DNA of 64,000 nt from Siphonodentalium dalli (GCA_032622095.1 CP136061.1:264150077-264214076), one strand, 5' to 3'. Positions 1 through 13,580 are shown, counted from the first letter of the stretch. Numbers and translations: made by a program. The notes: generated by a model from the sequence alone, not told the origin.

Positions 1-610
1 GGTTTGACGTGGACGTCATTTTGTTCGTGTCAAGGTTCACTGGACCGTTTTAACGAGTTTACAAAACACTGTGATGTTAACGAGAATAACATTGATTAGA
101 AACATATGCTTCAGATAGAGGATGCAGTATGGTCAATTTGTATCATTTAATAACACGCTTGTTGTTAAAATTCGCGGGACTGACGACGTATTGTTTTCTT
201 TTGGCCTTGTATTCATTTCTTTGGATTGTATTTGTATTTTTGATAAAACAAATTATTGTAATAATCTATATATTGCAATATTGCACAATTTTCATGTATT
301 TGGCGGACATTTTTACGGCCATCTTTATAATCAAGCATGGAAAATTTGAAATATAGTTCGACCCACATATTATATAAGATTCCTATCGTAAATTGACATA
401 TTAAACCTCAATTCGAAAAAGTTATTAACCGATTAAATAAAATACCGAAATCCGGTAGCCATCTTGGACGCCATCTTGGATTTCTCAAAATGCTCAAGGG
501 TGAGACGTCCACACCACCCTAGAAATCATTACAGAGACCCTCCCCATGAATAATCAGCAAAGAAACAAACTATAACAGAGAATTTTGGGTTAACCACTAC
601 TTCCGCTGGA
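1..610. other. unassigned AT-rich DNA
   Basis: No recognisable gene. Two overlapping 75-codon frames at 122-356 (plus) have hydrophobic, AT-driven composition and match nothing I know. Around 460-482 the phrase GCCATCTTGGA occurs twice in diverged form; it resembles a phrase in the tandem repeat at 31105-33275. Confidence 0.4.
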
Positions 611-1047
611 CTATATGTCCTGAAAAGCTTCTATCAATTAATATTGATTTTATTTCCAATATTAAATCGGGCCCGTTTGTGTTACTATTTTTAGAACCGA
701 CCATTCGGATGAGACCATACTGCGATATAGAGCACTGGGCTGTTCCTATGGCTACGCAGCGAATGTCAAATGTCACAGATTGGTTGTTTGTATTGTTTTG
801 TTCCACATATATAAGCGATAATTAGTATATTCAACGTTTATTTGTGACAAAATTGCACAACATAATTTCTGGTCTCTGTTAACAGTAACCACTATTGTTC
901 GTTAGCTGAACAAACACAACTTTTTAGAAATAAAATTAATATTAATCGATAGAAGCATTTCCGGACAGGAGTCTTCGATTCAAATCTAATATGTTATACC
1001 CCGTTAACTATATAATACATGTTTTCAAAGAGATAATCCACCTTTAA
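611..1047 (-). mobile_element. TTAA-type MITE, copy A (one end missing)
   Basis: First of ten copies of a roughly 525-bp element in this window. The right end is intact: it finishes with GATAATCCACCT followed by TTAA. The left terminal repeat, about 85 bp in the full copies, is missing, so the match starts inside the element near the TGAAAAGCTTCTATC segment. A small open frame of 69 codons on the minus strand (597-806) is the one shared by the family. Orientation here is given by that frame. Confidence 0.85.
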
Positions 1048-1149
1048 TGTAAATTTGAGAGATGGCTCGGGTTCCGGGCTATATGTATATAACTGTGTTA
1101 TTCGGGGTATATACATGTATAAAGTTTGTTTTATTTGTGGATGTCAGAA

Positions 1150-2125
1150 AGTCAATCAGTGTTGTCATTAATTACACTTTCTAAGGGTAGCCCTCGCTTT
1201 TGAAACTCTTGATATAGCATGTTGCATCCGGATGTGTACTTATCGCATTCATATTTGAATTTCAATTCAGCGACAAGCGCATTTATTGAGAGTTGGTTCG
1301 GATCAAATTTAGTCCTATAAAAATATTGCTTTAGCACAAGTAGAAAGTAGTTAATGATGGAATTCACTTGACAGTGATTAGCGCCAAAAAGCATATTTGG
1401 TTTGGTAATATGTGTAGATACTTGATTTGTTTTCAGCCAAGACTGAAGTTCGCTTATGAACCGATTTGATTGTGGCAGTCCCAGAAAATGTGAGAAATAT
1501 TTTCTTGAGTATTTTCGAATCTCTTACATAGATAATGAGCTCTTATGCCTGCTATCTTCAGAAATTTGTTCGTGGTAGTAAATGGATTGCGAAATATATT
1601 GTCCATGATTGTGAGTCGTCTTTTATTTCCGATTTACATTTTTTACACGAGTTTGGCACCCATGTTCCCAGGTTGACAGGGTTCTATGAAAGAGTTGACC
1701 GCCTTTATGATCCCTTAATAACGGGCTCAAATGTTTGGGTAAGAACGGAGAGTGTAATCGTAGGAGGGGCTGAATTCGACAGTTTGAAAGGCTATACATT
1801 TGGCGTTTTATGCTAGCCATAGTAATGAAGTTAGTATAAATATTGAGTGTAGCCTTAAGGGAGTCGGGGTGTGAAATTCCCCATTGGCTTGGAACATATC
1901 GTTTACAAAATATATGCCTGTATTTCTCCACGAATTAAAGTTAATGGGGTTTCCTTCCATTCTAATGTTAGAATTATTCCATATGGTCGCTGACATGATA
2001 TTACCACTTATATCATCTATGCTTATAAATTTTCACCAAGAGCTGAGAACATCCCTCCAAAATGGGTTAGACATTTTTGAAGTTTGTTTTGACAGGAACT
2101 TAGCATCATATGTTAGGTACAGGGG
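1150..2125 (-). pseudogene. LINE fragment, C-terminal part of ORF2 (L1/Tx1 type)
   Basis: Read on the minus strand, successive broken frames give NPFWRDVLSSW, then IWNNSNIRMEGNPINF, NTGIYFVNDMFQANG and NIYTNFITM, then a remnant around SHFLGLPQ, and finally a frame at 1152-1394 with NALVAELKFKYECDKY. This order (PLW-N box, INDL box, a degenerate FWDC-like box, terminal basic helix) is that of the region after the reverse transcriptase in L1/Tx1-like LINEs. An in-frame stop lies after NPFWRDVLSSW, and the frame shifts at least twice. No reverse transcriptase or endonuclease part is attached. It is a dead fragment, with identity judged from motif order only. Confidence 0.7.
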
Positions 2126-2518
2126 CCATATATAATGGGGTTGTTTTTCAGGAGAGGGTCCCATTTTGATTGGTTACATATGTTTATATATAAATTATTC
2201 TAATTAGTACTGTCATCTTATGATCTCATATCAGTTATTTATCCAACACTCACTACCTCCTTTGCTAACGATTATAACATCCATGAATTGATGCTTTATT
2301 AGGTACTTAGTTTTATAAGCGTTTTACTTCTACAGGAAATGTTTTTATTTGTAAAGCATCTATAAATATTTAACCACATTCAAGATGTTTGCCCATGAAT
2401 AATAATTAGCTTTCTGTAACAGAAACATGTATAGGCGTTATCAGATACAAATTAAAATACGCAAAGGACACATTTGTGCGATGGATAAATAAAATATGTA
2501 ACTGATGCTTTTTTCAAA
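2126..2518. other. no feature recognised
   Basis: AT-rich spacer between the LINE fragment and the minisatellite. I see no open frame of note and no terminal repeats. Confidence 0.4.
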
Positions 2519-3070
2519 CTGTTTATGGAGGTGGGGCATCTATTAGATTTGAGAGAGATGAATCTCACCTGTTTATGGAGGTGGGGCATCTATTAGATTT
2601 GAGAGAGATGAATCTCACCTGTTTATGGAGGTGGGGCATCTATTATATTTGAGAGAGATGAATCTCACCTGTTTATGGAGGTGGGGCATCTATTAGATTT
2701 GAGAGAGATGAATCTCACCTGTTTATGGAGGTGGGGCATCTATATTAGATTTGAGAGAGATGAATCTCACCTGTTTATGGAGGTGGGGCATCTATTAGAT
2801 TTGAGAGAGATGAATCTCGCCTGTTTATGGAGGTGGGGCATCTATTAGATTTGAGAGAGATGAATCTCACCTGTTTATGGAGGTGGGGCATCTATTAGAT
2901 TTGAGAGAGATGAATCTCACCTGTTTATGGAGGTGGGGCATCTATTAGATTTGAGAGAGATGATCTCACCTGTTTATGGAGGTGGGGCATCTATTAGATT
3001 TGAGAGAGATGAATCTCACCTGTTTATGGAGGTGTGGCGTCTATTGGATTTGAGAGAGATGAATCTCACC
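2519..3070. repeat. 50-bp minisatellite, about 11 units
   Basis: Head-to-tail array of a 50-bp unit beginning CTGTTTATGGAGGTGGGGCA and ending GAGAGATGAATCTCAC. Most units are identical. One has an extra TAT (near 2742), one lacks an A (near 2960), and the last two carry point changes, so decay is strongest at the right edge. Each unit contains a short inverted pair, GTGAGATTCATCTC against GAGAGATGAATCTCAC. Because 50 is not a multiple of 3, no frame runs through the array. Confidence 0.97.
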
Positions 3071-3106
3071 CGACAGTTACTTGCATCCCCTCACCGACAT
3101 AAAGAG

Positions 3107-3507
3107 TTAACCCTTTACCCAACAGAACGGCCCTGTGCCAATGCATGCTCTTATATATGCGAGTCGACCATAGGTCGCCTCGCATATATAAGAGAATGCA
3201 TTGGCCTAACAATTTTTTATCATTTTTTTTAAATAAATGTTTCTTACAATTTTTAGGACATAAAAAACATCCATTACCCTGCATGGAGCCCTACACATAT
3301 ATAGAAGCATATAGAAGAGTGTCGTCTGCTCATGTTTGTCTGGGGTTCTGTATGGATGAAATCATAAAATTGTTAAAGAATACAAGAAAAAATTATTAAA
3401 ATTGTTAGGCCAATGCATTCTCTTATATATGCAAGGCGACCTATGGTCGACTCGCATATATAAGAGAATGCAATGGCACAGGACCGTTCTGTTGTGTAAA
3501 GGGTTAA
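3107..3507. mobile_element. MITE with palindromic terminal repeats (piggyBac-like ends)
   Basis: Flanked by TTAA on both sides, with termini CCCTTTACCCAACAGAACGG and its near-complement CCGTTCTGTTGTGTAAAGGG. TTAA plus CCC...GGG ends is the piggyBac signature. Just inside each end lies a near-perfect 67-bp palindrome (3138-3204 and 3410-3476) centred on GGTCGACCATAGGTCGCC-like sequence, so each terminal repeat can fold on its own. The central 200 bp is AT-rich, with no coding capacity recognised. A second, inverted copy lies at 15500-15867. Confidence 0.85.
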
Positions 3508-3862
3508 AGTGACAGCACCATGTACATCTGCATTCTAAATATAACACCAAATAAAGTCCCTGGTGAATCCAATGACTGCCTTATAAGTTCATATCAGCTC
3601 AGTACAGGGACCCTTTGACTCCAAATAGTGCACACAAGAGTAGTTACAGCTACATTAGGCCACATGCGATTCCAATTAGAGCCTTAGCAATTTCCATACC
3701 AGAGCAATACCAGTTATAGAAGTCCTTCACCGTCAGTGTCACCCGATCTTCGATTCAAATCGAGTTTTTAAACCAGTTTTTCCAGGCAATAGTTGTTGAA
3801 TTGAAATGGAAGGATGTAGCGTTCCCACTCCGATAATCGTATTCAATGCGTGTTCTAACCAA
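3508..3862. other. no feature recognised
   Basis: Spacer between two MITEs. No gene or repeat structure seen. Confidence 0.4.
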
Positions 3863-4390
3863 TTAAAGATGGATTATCTCTTTAAATAACAAATTGTAAA
3901 TATGTGCGTGGGTATAAAATAATAGATGTGAACTGAAGACCTATATCCGGAAAAGCTTCTATCAATTAATATTGATTTTATTTCGAATATTAAATCGGGG
4001 CCCGTTTATGTTACTATTTTTAGAACCGACCATTCGGATGAGACAGTATTGCGATATAGAGCACTGGGCTGTTCATACGGCTACGCAATGAATGTCAAAT
4101 GTCACAGATTGATTGTTTGTATTGTTTTGTTCCACATATATAAGCGATAATGAGTATGATTAACGCTTATTTGTGACAAAATTGCACAATATAATTTCTG
4201 GTCTCTGTTAACAGTAAGCACTATTGTTCGTTAGCTGAACAAACACACCTTTTTAGACCAGAAAATATTCGAAATAAAATTAATATTAATCGATAGAAGC
4301 ATTCCGGACAGGAGTCTTCTATTCAAATCTAATATTTTATACCCCGGTAACAATATAATACATGTTTACAAAGAGATAATCCACCTTTAA
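3863..4390 (-). mobile_element. TTAA-type MITE, copy B (full length)
   Basis: Complete copy: TTAA, then AGATGGATTATCTC at the left, GATAATCCACCT then TTAA at the right. The two ends form a diverged inverted repeat of roughly 150 bp. The family's small minus-strand frame is broken here by a TGA where other copies read GGA. Confidence 0.93.
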
Positions 4391-5146
<756 letters not shown>

Positions 5147-5847
5147 TTGATCAAGCAACCAGTCCTGTCGACACTTAAGAGAATCCACACTGGCGACCGA
5201 CGGTATAAGTGCGATATATGCGAGAAAACATTCACTACATCAAGCCACCTGACGACGCATAAGAGAATCCACACTGGCGACCGACCGTATCGGTGCGATA
5301 TTTGCAAGAAATCATTCACTGAATCAAGAGGCATGACGAGGCATAGGAAAATCCACACTGGTGATCACCCGTATAACTGTGACATTTGTTCAAAATCATT
5401 CACAACGTCAGGAAATTTGACTAAACACAAGAGGATTCACTCTGGAGATCGACCGTATCAGTGCGATATATGCCCGAAATCATTCAGTCAATCAACCCAC
5501 CTGACGACACATAAGAGAATCCACTCTGGTGATCACCCGTATAACTGTGACATTTGTTCAAAATCATTCACAACGTCAGGAAATTTGACTAAACACAAGA
5601 GGATTCACTCTGGAGATCGACCGTATCAGTGCGATATACTAGTATGCCCGAAATCATTCAGTCAATCAAGCGAGCTGACGACACATAAGAGAATCCACTC
5701 CGGTGATCGACCGTATAAATGTGATATTTGTCAACAATCATTCTCTCAATCAACCGACTTGACGAGACATAAGAGAATTCACACTGGTGATCGACCGTAT
5801 GAATGTGATATTTGTCAAAAATCATTCAACCGCTTAGGAAATTTGAC

Positions 5848-6646
<799 letters not shown>

Positions 6647-6959
6647 ATATAAATCCACTTCAAATACCGCCCACACCTAGCACGCGGTGTAGGGGAGATC
6701 ACTCTATACATTAGTGCGATATGTGTATACTAGTCCAGGCGCTGAGAATGTTTTTTTTTAGATTCGGCCACCAAGAAAATATGCCTGTTATGGGGGACTA
6801 CATTGTGGTCCATGCTAGAGTGGATGTTTTTTCTGAAAGTGTTGCATTTTTTATTCATGGTTTTTAATTGAACATAACTTAACATTATCAATTCCTGAAA
6901 AATCTAACTACATGTACAGGTCACAGTTTATGTCATAATGTCACTGGTTATTTTTGTGC
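6647..6959. other. no feature recognised
   Basis: Spacer between the zinc-finger pseudogene and the minus-strand LINE. It may hold the LINE 3' untranslated region, but no tail is visible. Confidence 0.35.
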
Positions 6960-8690
6960 CTATTTTTCTATGTAAGAATAGTCATAAGTAATGAACATAG
7001 GGTCATTGCGTAAAGGTATATTTGTTAAGGGGATCCATTTGGCACTTTTGGTTACTAGACGCCTCGCCCAAGTTATTTTCATGGACAGCATAAATTTGTT
7101 TACATCAAACATACGGCGAGACTGGGCCACTCTGTCGACAGCAACGATGTAGTTTGAAACTCTGAGAAATATGCACATTTATTAAAATATATGAGTTGAT
7201 ATTCGGATAAAATATAGAAATCCACCACTTCATGGCATCTCCAAAATTAAAAAAGTCGAGGCATTTATGTATAAATTTCCATGATACTGAATCAGAAGCT
7301 TTTTCGAAGTCTAGGGGGAGCAGTAACACAGGCTTATCGGCCAATTTCGTCTCGTGAATAAGGTCATAGATAAGTCTAATATTATTCCCGATGCAGCGAT
7401 TTTTTTAAGAATCCTGTTTGATCATCACTTATTATATATGGTAGAACACGTTTTAATCTTTTAAGAGTGAAATTGGTCGCCAGTTTTTCAAATGATGTCT
7501 TTCTTTATCTTTTTTTGGGGACCAGAGTAATTCGTCCTTGTTTCTGGGTGATTGGGAGTTCCCCTTTATCATAAGCTTCATTGAGTGATTCACATAGAAT
7601 TGGGCCAAAGTCTGCCAGAACAATTTCCAAAACTCATATGGGTATCCATCTAGTCCGCTGCATTTATCATTTTGTGATCGCCTCAGCGCATAAGTTAGTT
7701 CAGTTAGAGTTATTGGGCCTTCTATACTGTTGGAAGTGTCGTGGGACAATACTGTATGATCTTTTTCAAGAATAGTATGGATATCAAGATTGCTTGTGTT
7801 TTTCGATGCATATCAATTTTCGTAAAAGTGTCTAGCTTCATGCATTATGTCTGATTGATTGTCAATGTTTTTACCAGTGGAGTCGGTAAGGTTGCACAGT
7901 TTTCGATATAGATTTGCGTTTTTCTAGATTGAAGAAATATGTTGTTGGTTTTTCACCTTGTTCAAACCATTTTACCATTGACCCAATCGTGTTCTTATTT
8001 CGTAAAGATCAGTGTCAATGTCATGTATCTTATCTAGTAATTCGTCTTTATGTTTTGTATCTATTCAGTCCAGTTTATTTCATCTCGTTCTTTGTTTCGT
8101 TTTGACGCAAAATGTAAGGTCTTGTCTATAATATCTAGCAAAAGGGTGTCCAGAAATAAACGTTTTCTTGTGTTACATGTAACTTGCGGTTTATTCCATT
8201 CATCGGTATATATTTTATATCCGTATCTTGATTTATTATTATCTATCGTAGATTTGACCGATTCAGCATATTTGTCATCGCGGAGAAAGGAGGGATTAAA
8301 TTTCCACGACCCCTGTCGATTGTACTTAGTTTAAGCGTAAGAGTTATTATCGAGTGGTCTGATCGGTATCCGGGTATTATGTCGGTTCCTGCTCCAACTA
8401 GGCTGAGTATATCGTCAGATATCATAAAGTAATCAAACCCAGCCATTTTTACCGGGGATTTTTTTCGCCATGTATAGCGTCTATCAAATCAAGTCTGTCG
8501 ACAAGGTCGCTCACTGCCAAATTAGCTCGTGGATTGTTGATAAGTTTATAATTATAAGTATCCATCGATTGGTCCTGAACCATATCCCAATCGCCACATA
8601 TTATTATTTGGGTGTTACCGACTTTAAGAAGCTTATCCTTTAAATTATTGTAGAACTTAGGGTTATCTTCGTTTGGGCCGTATATATTAG
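6960..8690 (-). pseudogene. L1/Tx1-type LINE, endonuclease end through C-terminus, decayed
   Basis: Reading leftwards on the minus strand: YGPNEDNPKFYNNL, IIICGDWDMVQD and NNPRANLAVSDLVD (apurinic-type endonuclease), GYRSDHSIITLTL (its last box), WFEQGEKPTTYFFNLEKR (the linker box typical of L1/Tx1), then RT boxes DKCSGLDGYPYEFWKLFW, KKDKERHHLKNWRPISLL and LLLPLDFEKASDSVSWKF, then CRQSGPVSPY. At about 7120 this last box runs straight into MFDVNKFMLSMKITWARRL, which belongs several hundred residues later, so the catalytic YxDD region has been deleted. Several frameshifts are present; it cannot be active. Confidence 0.85.
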
Positions 8691-11600
8691 ATATATATTT
8701 TTCGTTTGACCCGTATATATTTGCTATATATTTTTCGTTTGGGCCGTATATAATAGCTATATATTTTTCGTTTGGGCCGTATATATTAGCTATATATTTT
8801 TCGTTTCTCCCGTATATATTAGCTATATATTGTCGTTTGGGCCGTATATATTAGTTATATATTTTTCGTTTGGCCCGTTTATATTAGCTATATATTTTTC
8901 GTTTGGGCCGAATATATTAGCTATATATTTTTCGTTTGGGCCGTATATATTAGCTATATATTTTTCGTTTGGCCGTATATATTAGCTATATATTTTTCGT
9001 TTGGGCCGTATATATTAGCTATATATTTTTCATTTGGGCCGTATATATTAGCTATATATTTTTCGTTTGGGCCGTATATATTAGCTATATATTTTTCGTT
9101 TGGCCCGTATATATTAGCTATAAATTTTTCGTTTGGGCCGTATATATTAGCTATATATTTTTAGTTTGGGCCGTATATATTAGCTATATATTTTTAGTTT
9201 GGGCCGTATATATTAGCTATATTTGTTTCGTTTGGGCCGTATGTATTAACTATATATTTCTCGTTTTGGCCGTATATATTAGCTATATATTTTTCGTTTG
9301 GGCCGTTTATGTTAGCTATATATTTTTCGTTTGGCCCGTATATATTAGCTATATATTGTTCGTTTGGGCCGTATATATTAGCTACATATTTTTCGTTTGG
9401 GCCGTATATATTACCTATATATTTTTCGTTTGGGCGTATATATTAGCTATATATTTTCGTTTGGCCTGTATATATTAGCTAAAATATTTTTCGTTTGGCC
9501 TGTATATATTAGCTATATATTTTTCGTTTGGGCCGTATATATTAGCTATATATTTTTCGTTTGGGCCGTATATATTAGCTATATATTTTTCGTTTGGGCC
9601 GTATATATTAGCTATATATTTTTCGTTTGGGCCGTATATATTAGCTATATATTTTTCGTTTGGGCCGTATATATTAGCCATATATTTATCGTTTGGGCCG
9701 TATATATTAGCTATATATTTTTCGTTTGGGCCGTATATATTAGCTATATATTTTTCGTTTGGACCGTATATATTAGCTATATATTTTTCGTTTCGGCCGT
9801 ATATATTAGATATATATTTTCGTTTGGGCCGTATATATTAGCTTTATATTTTTCGTTTGGGCCGTATATATTAGCTATATATTTTTCGTTTGGGCCGTAT
9901 ATATTAGCTATATATTTTTCGTTTGGATCGTATATATTAGCTATATATTTTTCGTTTGGGTCGTATATATTAGCTATATATTTTTCGTTTGGGCCGTATA
10001 TATTAGCTAGATATTTCTCGTTTGGGCCGTATATATTAGCTATATATTTTTCGTTTGGGCCGTATATATTAGCTATATATTTTTTGTTTGGGCCGTATAT
10101 ATTAGCTATATATTGTTCGTTTGGGTCGTATATATTAGCTATATATTTTTCGTTTGGGTCGTGTATATTAGGTATATATTTTTCGTTTGTGCCGTATATA
10201 TTAGCTATATATTTTTCATTTGGGCCGTATATATTAGCTATATACTTTTCGTTTGGGCCGTATGTATTAGCTATATATTTTTCATTTGGGCCGTGTATAT
10301 TAGCTATATATTTTTCGTTTGGGCCGTATCTATTAGTTATATATTTTTAGTTTGGGTCGTATATATTATCTATATATTTTTCGTTTGGGCCGTATGTATT
10401 AGCTATATATTTTTCGTTTGGGCCATATATATTAGCTATATATTTTTCGTTTGGGTCGTATATATTAGCTATATATATTTCGTTTGGATCGTATATATTA
10501 GCGATATATATTTCGTTTGGGCCGTATATATTATATATATTTTTCGTTTGGGTCGTATATATTATCTATATATTTTTCGTTTGGGCCGTATATATTAGCT
10601 ATATATTTTTCGTTTGGGTCGTTTGTGTTAGCTATATATATTTCGTTTGGGCAGTATATATTAGCTATATTTTTCGTTTGGGCCGTATATATTAGCTATA
10701 TATTTTTCGTTTGGGTCGTATATATTAGCTATATATTTTTAGTTTGGGCCGTATATATTAGATATTTTTCGTTTGGGCCGTATATATTAGCTATATATAT
10801 TTTCGTTTGGGCTGTGTATATTACGGTAGCTATATATTTATCGTTTGGGCCGTATATATTAGCTATAAATTTTTAGTTTGGGCCGTATATATTAGCTATA
10901 TATTTTTCGTTTGGGCCGTATATATTAGCTATATATTTTCGTTTGGGCCGTATATATTACCTATATATTTTTCATTTGGGCTGTATGTACTATGTAGTAG
11001 CTATATATTTTTCGTTTGGACCGTATATATTAGCTATATATTTTCCGTTTGGGCCGTATATATTAGCTATATATTTTTCGTTTGGGCCGTATATATTAGC
11101 TATATATTTCTCGTTTGGGCCGTATATATTAGCTATATATTTTTCGTTTGGGCCGTATATATTAGCTATATAATTTCCGTTTGGCCCGTATATATTAGCT
11201 ATATATTTTTCGTTTGGGCCGTATATAGTAGCTATATATTTTTCGTTTGGGCCGTATATAGTAGCTATATCTTTTTCGTTTGGGTCGTATATATTAGCTA
11301 TATATTTTCGTTTGGCCTGTATATATTAGCTATATGTTTTTCGTCTGGCCCGTATATATTAGCTATATGTTTTTCGTCTGGCTCGTATATATTAGCTATA
11401 TATTTTTCGTTTGGGCCGTATATATTAGCTATATATTTTTCGTTTGGGCCGTATATATTAGCTATATATTTTTCGTTTGGGCCGTATATATTAGCCATAA
11501 ATTTTTCGTTTGGGCCGTATATATTAGCTATATATTTTTCGTTTGTTCCGTATATATTAGCTATATATTTTTCGTTTGGGCCGAATATATTAGCTTTATA

Positions 11601-11774
11601 TTTTTCGTTTGGGCCGTATATATTAGCTATATATTTTTCATTTGGGCCGTATATATTAGCTATATATTTTTCATTTGGGCCGTATATATTAGCTATATAT
11701 TTTTCGTTTGGCCCGTATATATGAGCTATATATTTTTCGTTTGCGCCGTATATATTAGCTCTATATTTTTTTTA
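8676..11774 (-). repeat. 33-bp satellite made of LINE endonuclease codons, about 94 units
   Basis: Nearly 3.1 kb of a 33-bp unit whose plus-strand form contains CGTTTGGGCCGTATATATTA. On the minus strand each unit reads KYIANIYGPNE, eleven codons. At the left edge the last unit continues without a break into EDNPKFYNNL of the LINE endonuclease, so the array lies inside that domain at its NIYGPNE motif. Units vary by point changes (GGCCCA/GACCCA/GGCCAA) and occasional 1-5 bp indels. Because 33 is a multiple of 3, long frames appear on the plus strand as well (reading FFVWAVYISYI or SFGPYILAIYF); these are side effects. Confidence 0.97.
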
Positions 11775-11880
11775 AATTGATACCACTCGGTTTGCAGTTT
11801 TATCATAATAATTTCCTCCGGTGAACCTGGAATTCAAATTGCCTGAAAACTCTATACATGCCGTCAAGGGTTATATTGTG
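11775..11880 (-). pseudogene. LINE endonuclease, segment upstream of the satellite
   Basis: Beyond the array the minus strand reads VFRQFEFQVHRR in one frame and NYYDKTANRVVSI in another. This resembles the NNFEF...GNY..V.I stretch that precedes the NIYGPN motif in L1/Tx1 endonucleases. It supports the view that the satellite expanded inside a LINE. The match is short and frameshifted. Farther upstream nothing LINE-like is visible. Confidence 0.5.
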
Positions 11881-12989
11881 TAAAACATATACCCCCCTCC
11901 TAATATTTGAAAATTGTCATTGTTTGGAGTTTTCTTAATAAAACGTCTATTCCGTAATAAAACAATGGAAATACACCACGCACGTGAGCGGACCGTGATC
12001 ATAATGGTGCCGGATGGTCAAATTACAACCGACTATAAGCCAACTTGCCACTGACGCGATCGTTGCGGCCACCAACATCCAAAAGGCGATATCAGGCCAT
12101 ACGGATTTGATAATGTTCAATTTCGTTGCAGGACATACAAATCAAGTTCGAGCAACGTGTTTATGTATTGTCAATTACACCAGGGGGTGGAGAATTTTTT
12201 TCTTCCGACACGTATGCGGGGGGTGGTGGATGTCAAAATAAGCCCAAAGCAATTTTTTCCGTGACAAAATTATTTTGTTTCCTTCACACCTTTTATTGGA
12301 TTTTTACTAGTTTGTAACACTAATAAATCAATAATAAGGAACTGCAGCAACACTAAACACGCTAGGTCCATTGGATGTTGGTTTGTGCCTGTTTAGGACA
12401 AGGGAAAGTATTCTTAATGCAGCTGAATCGCCCATGCAGTATTCTATGTAATTAACATAAAATAAGGATAACTTTAAAGAAATAAATGTAATGCCAAATC
12501 TGGTAAAACATGGACATTAAACACTGATGTATACACTGATGTATAAAGAAAACACATGTAACATACCTATACTTGTGAGTGGATAACACGATTATCTCAT
12601 ATGTGACAAAAGAGATAGAAAATGGTAATAATTCACAATCTCATGCAGTCATGAATGAGTTAATACAGGTTTCTACTAAAAGTGTAGGTTTGTTTTTTAT
12701 TACATGCTTTACTCTCACATGCTACACTTGAGCAGTTCAATATAAATAATGCCTTTTCTGAAATCATACAAGATTCATGAATTCATATAAGATAAACTGT
12801 GAACGTTATAAAATTCCTAACCAATCCTGACCAATCTGAATAATTGGAATCAATCGTAACATTAACTTTCTTTGATTTCCCATTGGTGCTCCTGGGTGGG
12901 TGCTCTAGTGTATTGCTATATGTGCGATAAACATGTTTTAGTAATGTTTAATGAGTCTGGGTGGCACGTAGCATATACTAATTTAACCT
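11881..12989. other. no gene recognised
   Basis: AT-rich non-coding DNA. Short frames at 12014-12317 show no domain. Confidence 0.4.
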
Positions 12990-13095
12990 ATCTGATATAA
13001 TACAATCACCTATCTGGTGTAAAACAATATCACCTATATGGTGTAAAACAAAATCACCTATCTGGTGTAGAGCAATATCACATACCTGGTGTATA
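12990..13095. repeat. short tandem repeat of a 25-bp unit
   Basis: Four to five imperfect units of the form AATATCACCTATCTGGTGTA. Each contains the small palindrome CACCTATCTGGTG. Confidence 0.7.
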
Positions 13096-13431
13096 GACAT
13101 AATATCTTTATAAATTTCCATAACAAAGTAACAAAACACAAAAACTAAAAAGGTCTCTAAAAAGGACTACCACACACATTTTGGCACTAAAACAGTGACT
13201 ATTAATTATGATTAACCGTGCGCGCTGTGTCAGTGACCGGTTACCCACTCAGGCATAACTGCTATTCACTATAGCAATAAAGCTGCTTAATAGGTTTTGT
13301 GACGAGAAGGAAATTGAATGCAACCTGGACACAATACAATGACTTCAGTTTAGCAATAAAATGTTCGATGGTATATAAATATTAGAATGTCAGTTAGTCT
13401 ATAAATGTTCGATATAATATATTAAATGATT

Positions 13432-13564
13432 AGAGCATATCTTGTTGTTGACTACGCGAATGTAGTGGCCAGTGGGAATGGTGTAGTTCACTCGCCTTCG
13501 GCTCATGATCTACACCCTTCCCACTGGCCATTACATTCGCGTAGTCAACTCCAAGTCATGCTCT
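13432..13564. repeat. foldback hairpin 1
   Basis: Arms of about 55 bp (13432-13486 and 13510-13564) pair almost fully. The inner part is near perfect, from GACTACGCGAATGTAGTGGC to GTGTAG. The loop contains CTCGCCTTCGGCTC. No coding content. Confidence 0.85.
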
Positions 13565-13580
13565 ATTCATATACTAAGCT

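Noticed and set aside
2519-3070. CRISPR-like array
   Set aside because: Units are contiguous with no unique spacers, and the genome is eukaryotic.
8969-11780. Long plus-strand frames (up to 317 codons, reading FFVWAVYISYI or SFGPYILAIYF), like a repetitive membrane protein
   Set aside because: They are a by-product of a 33-bp satellite; the unit has coding ancestry only on the opposite strand.
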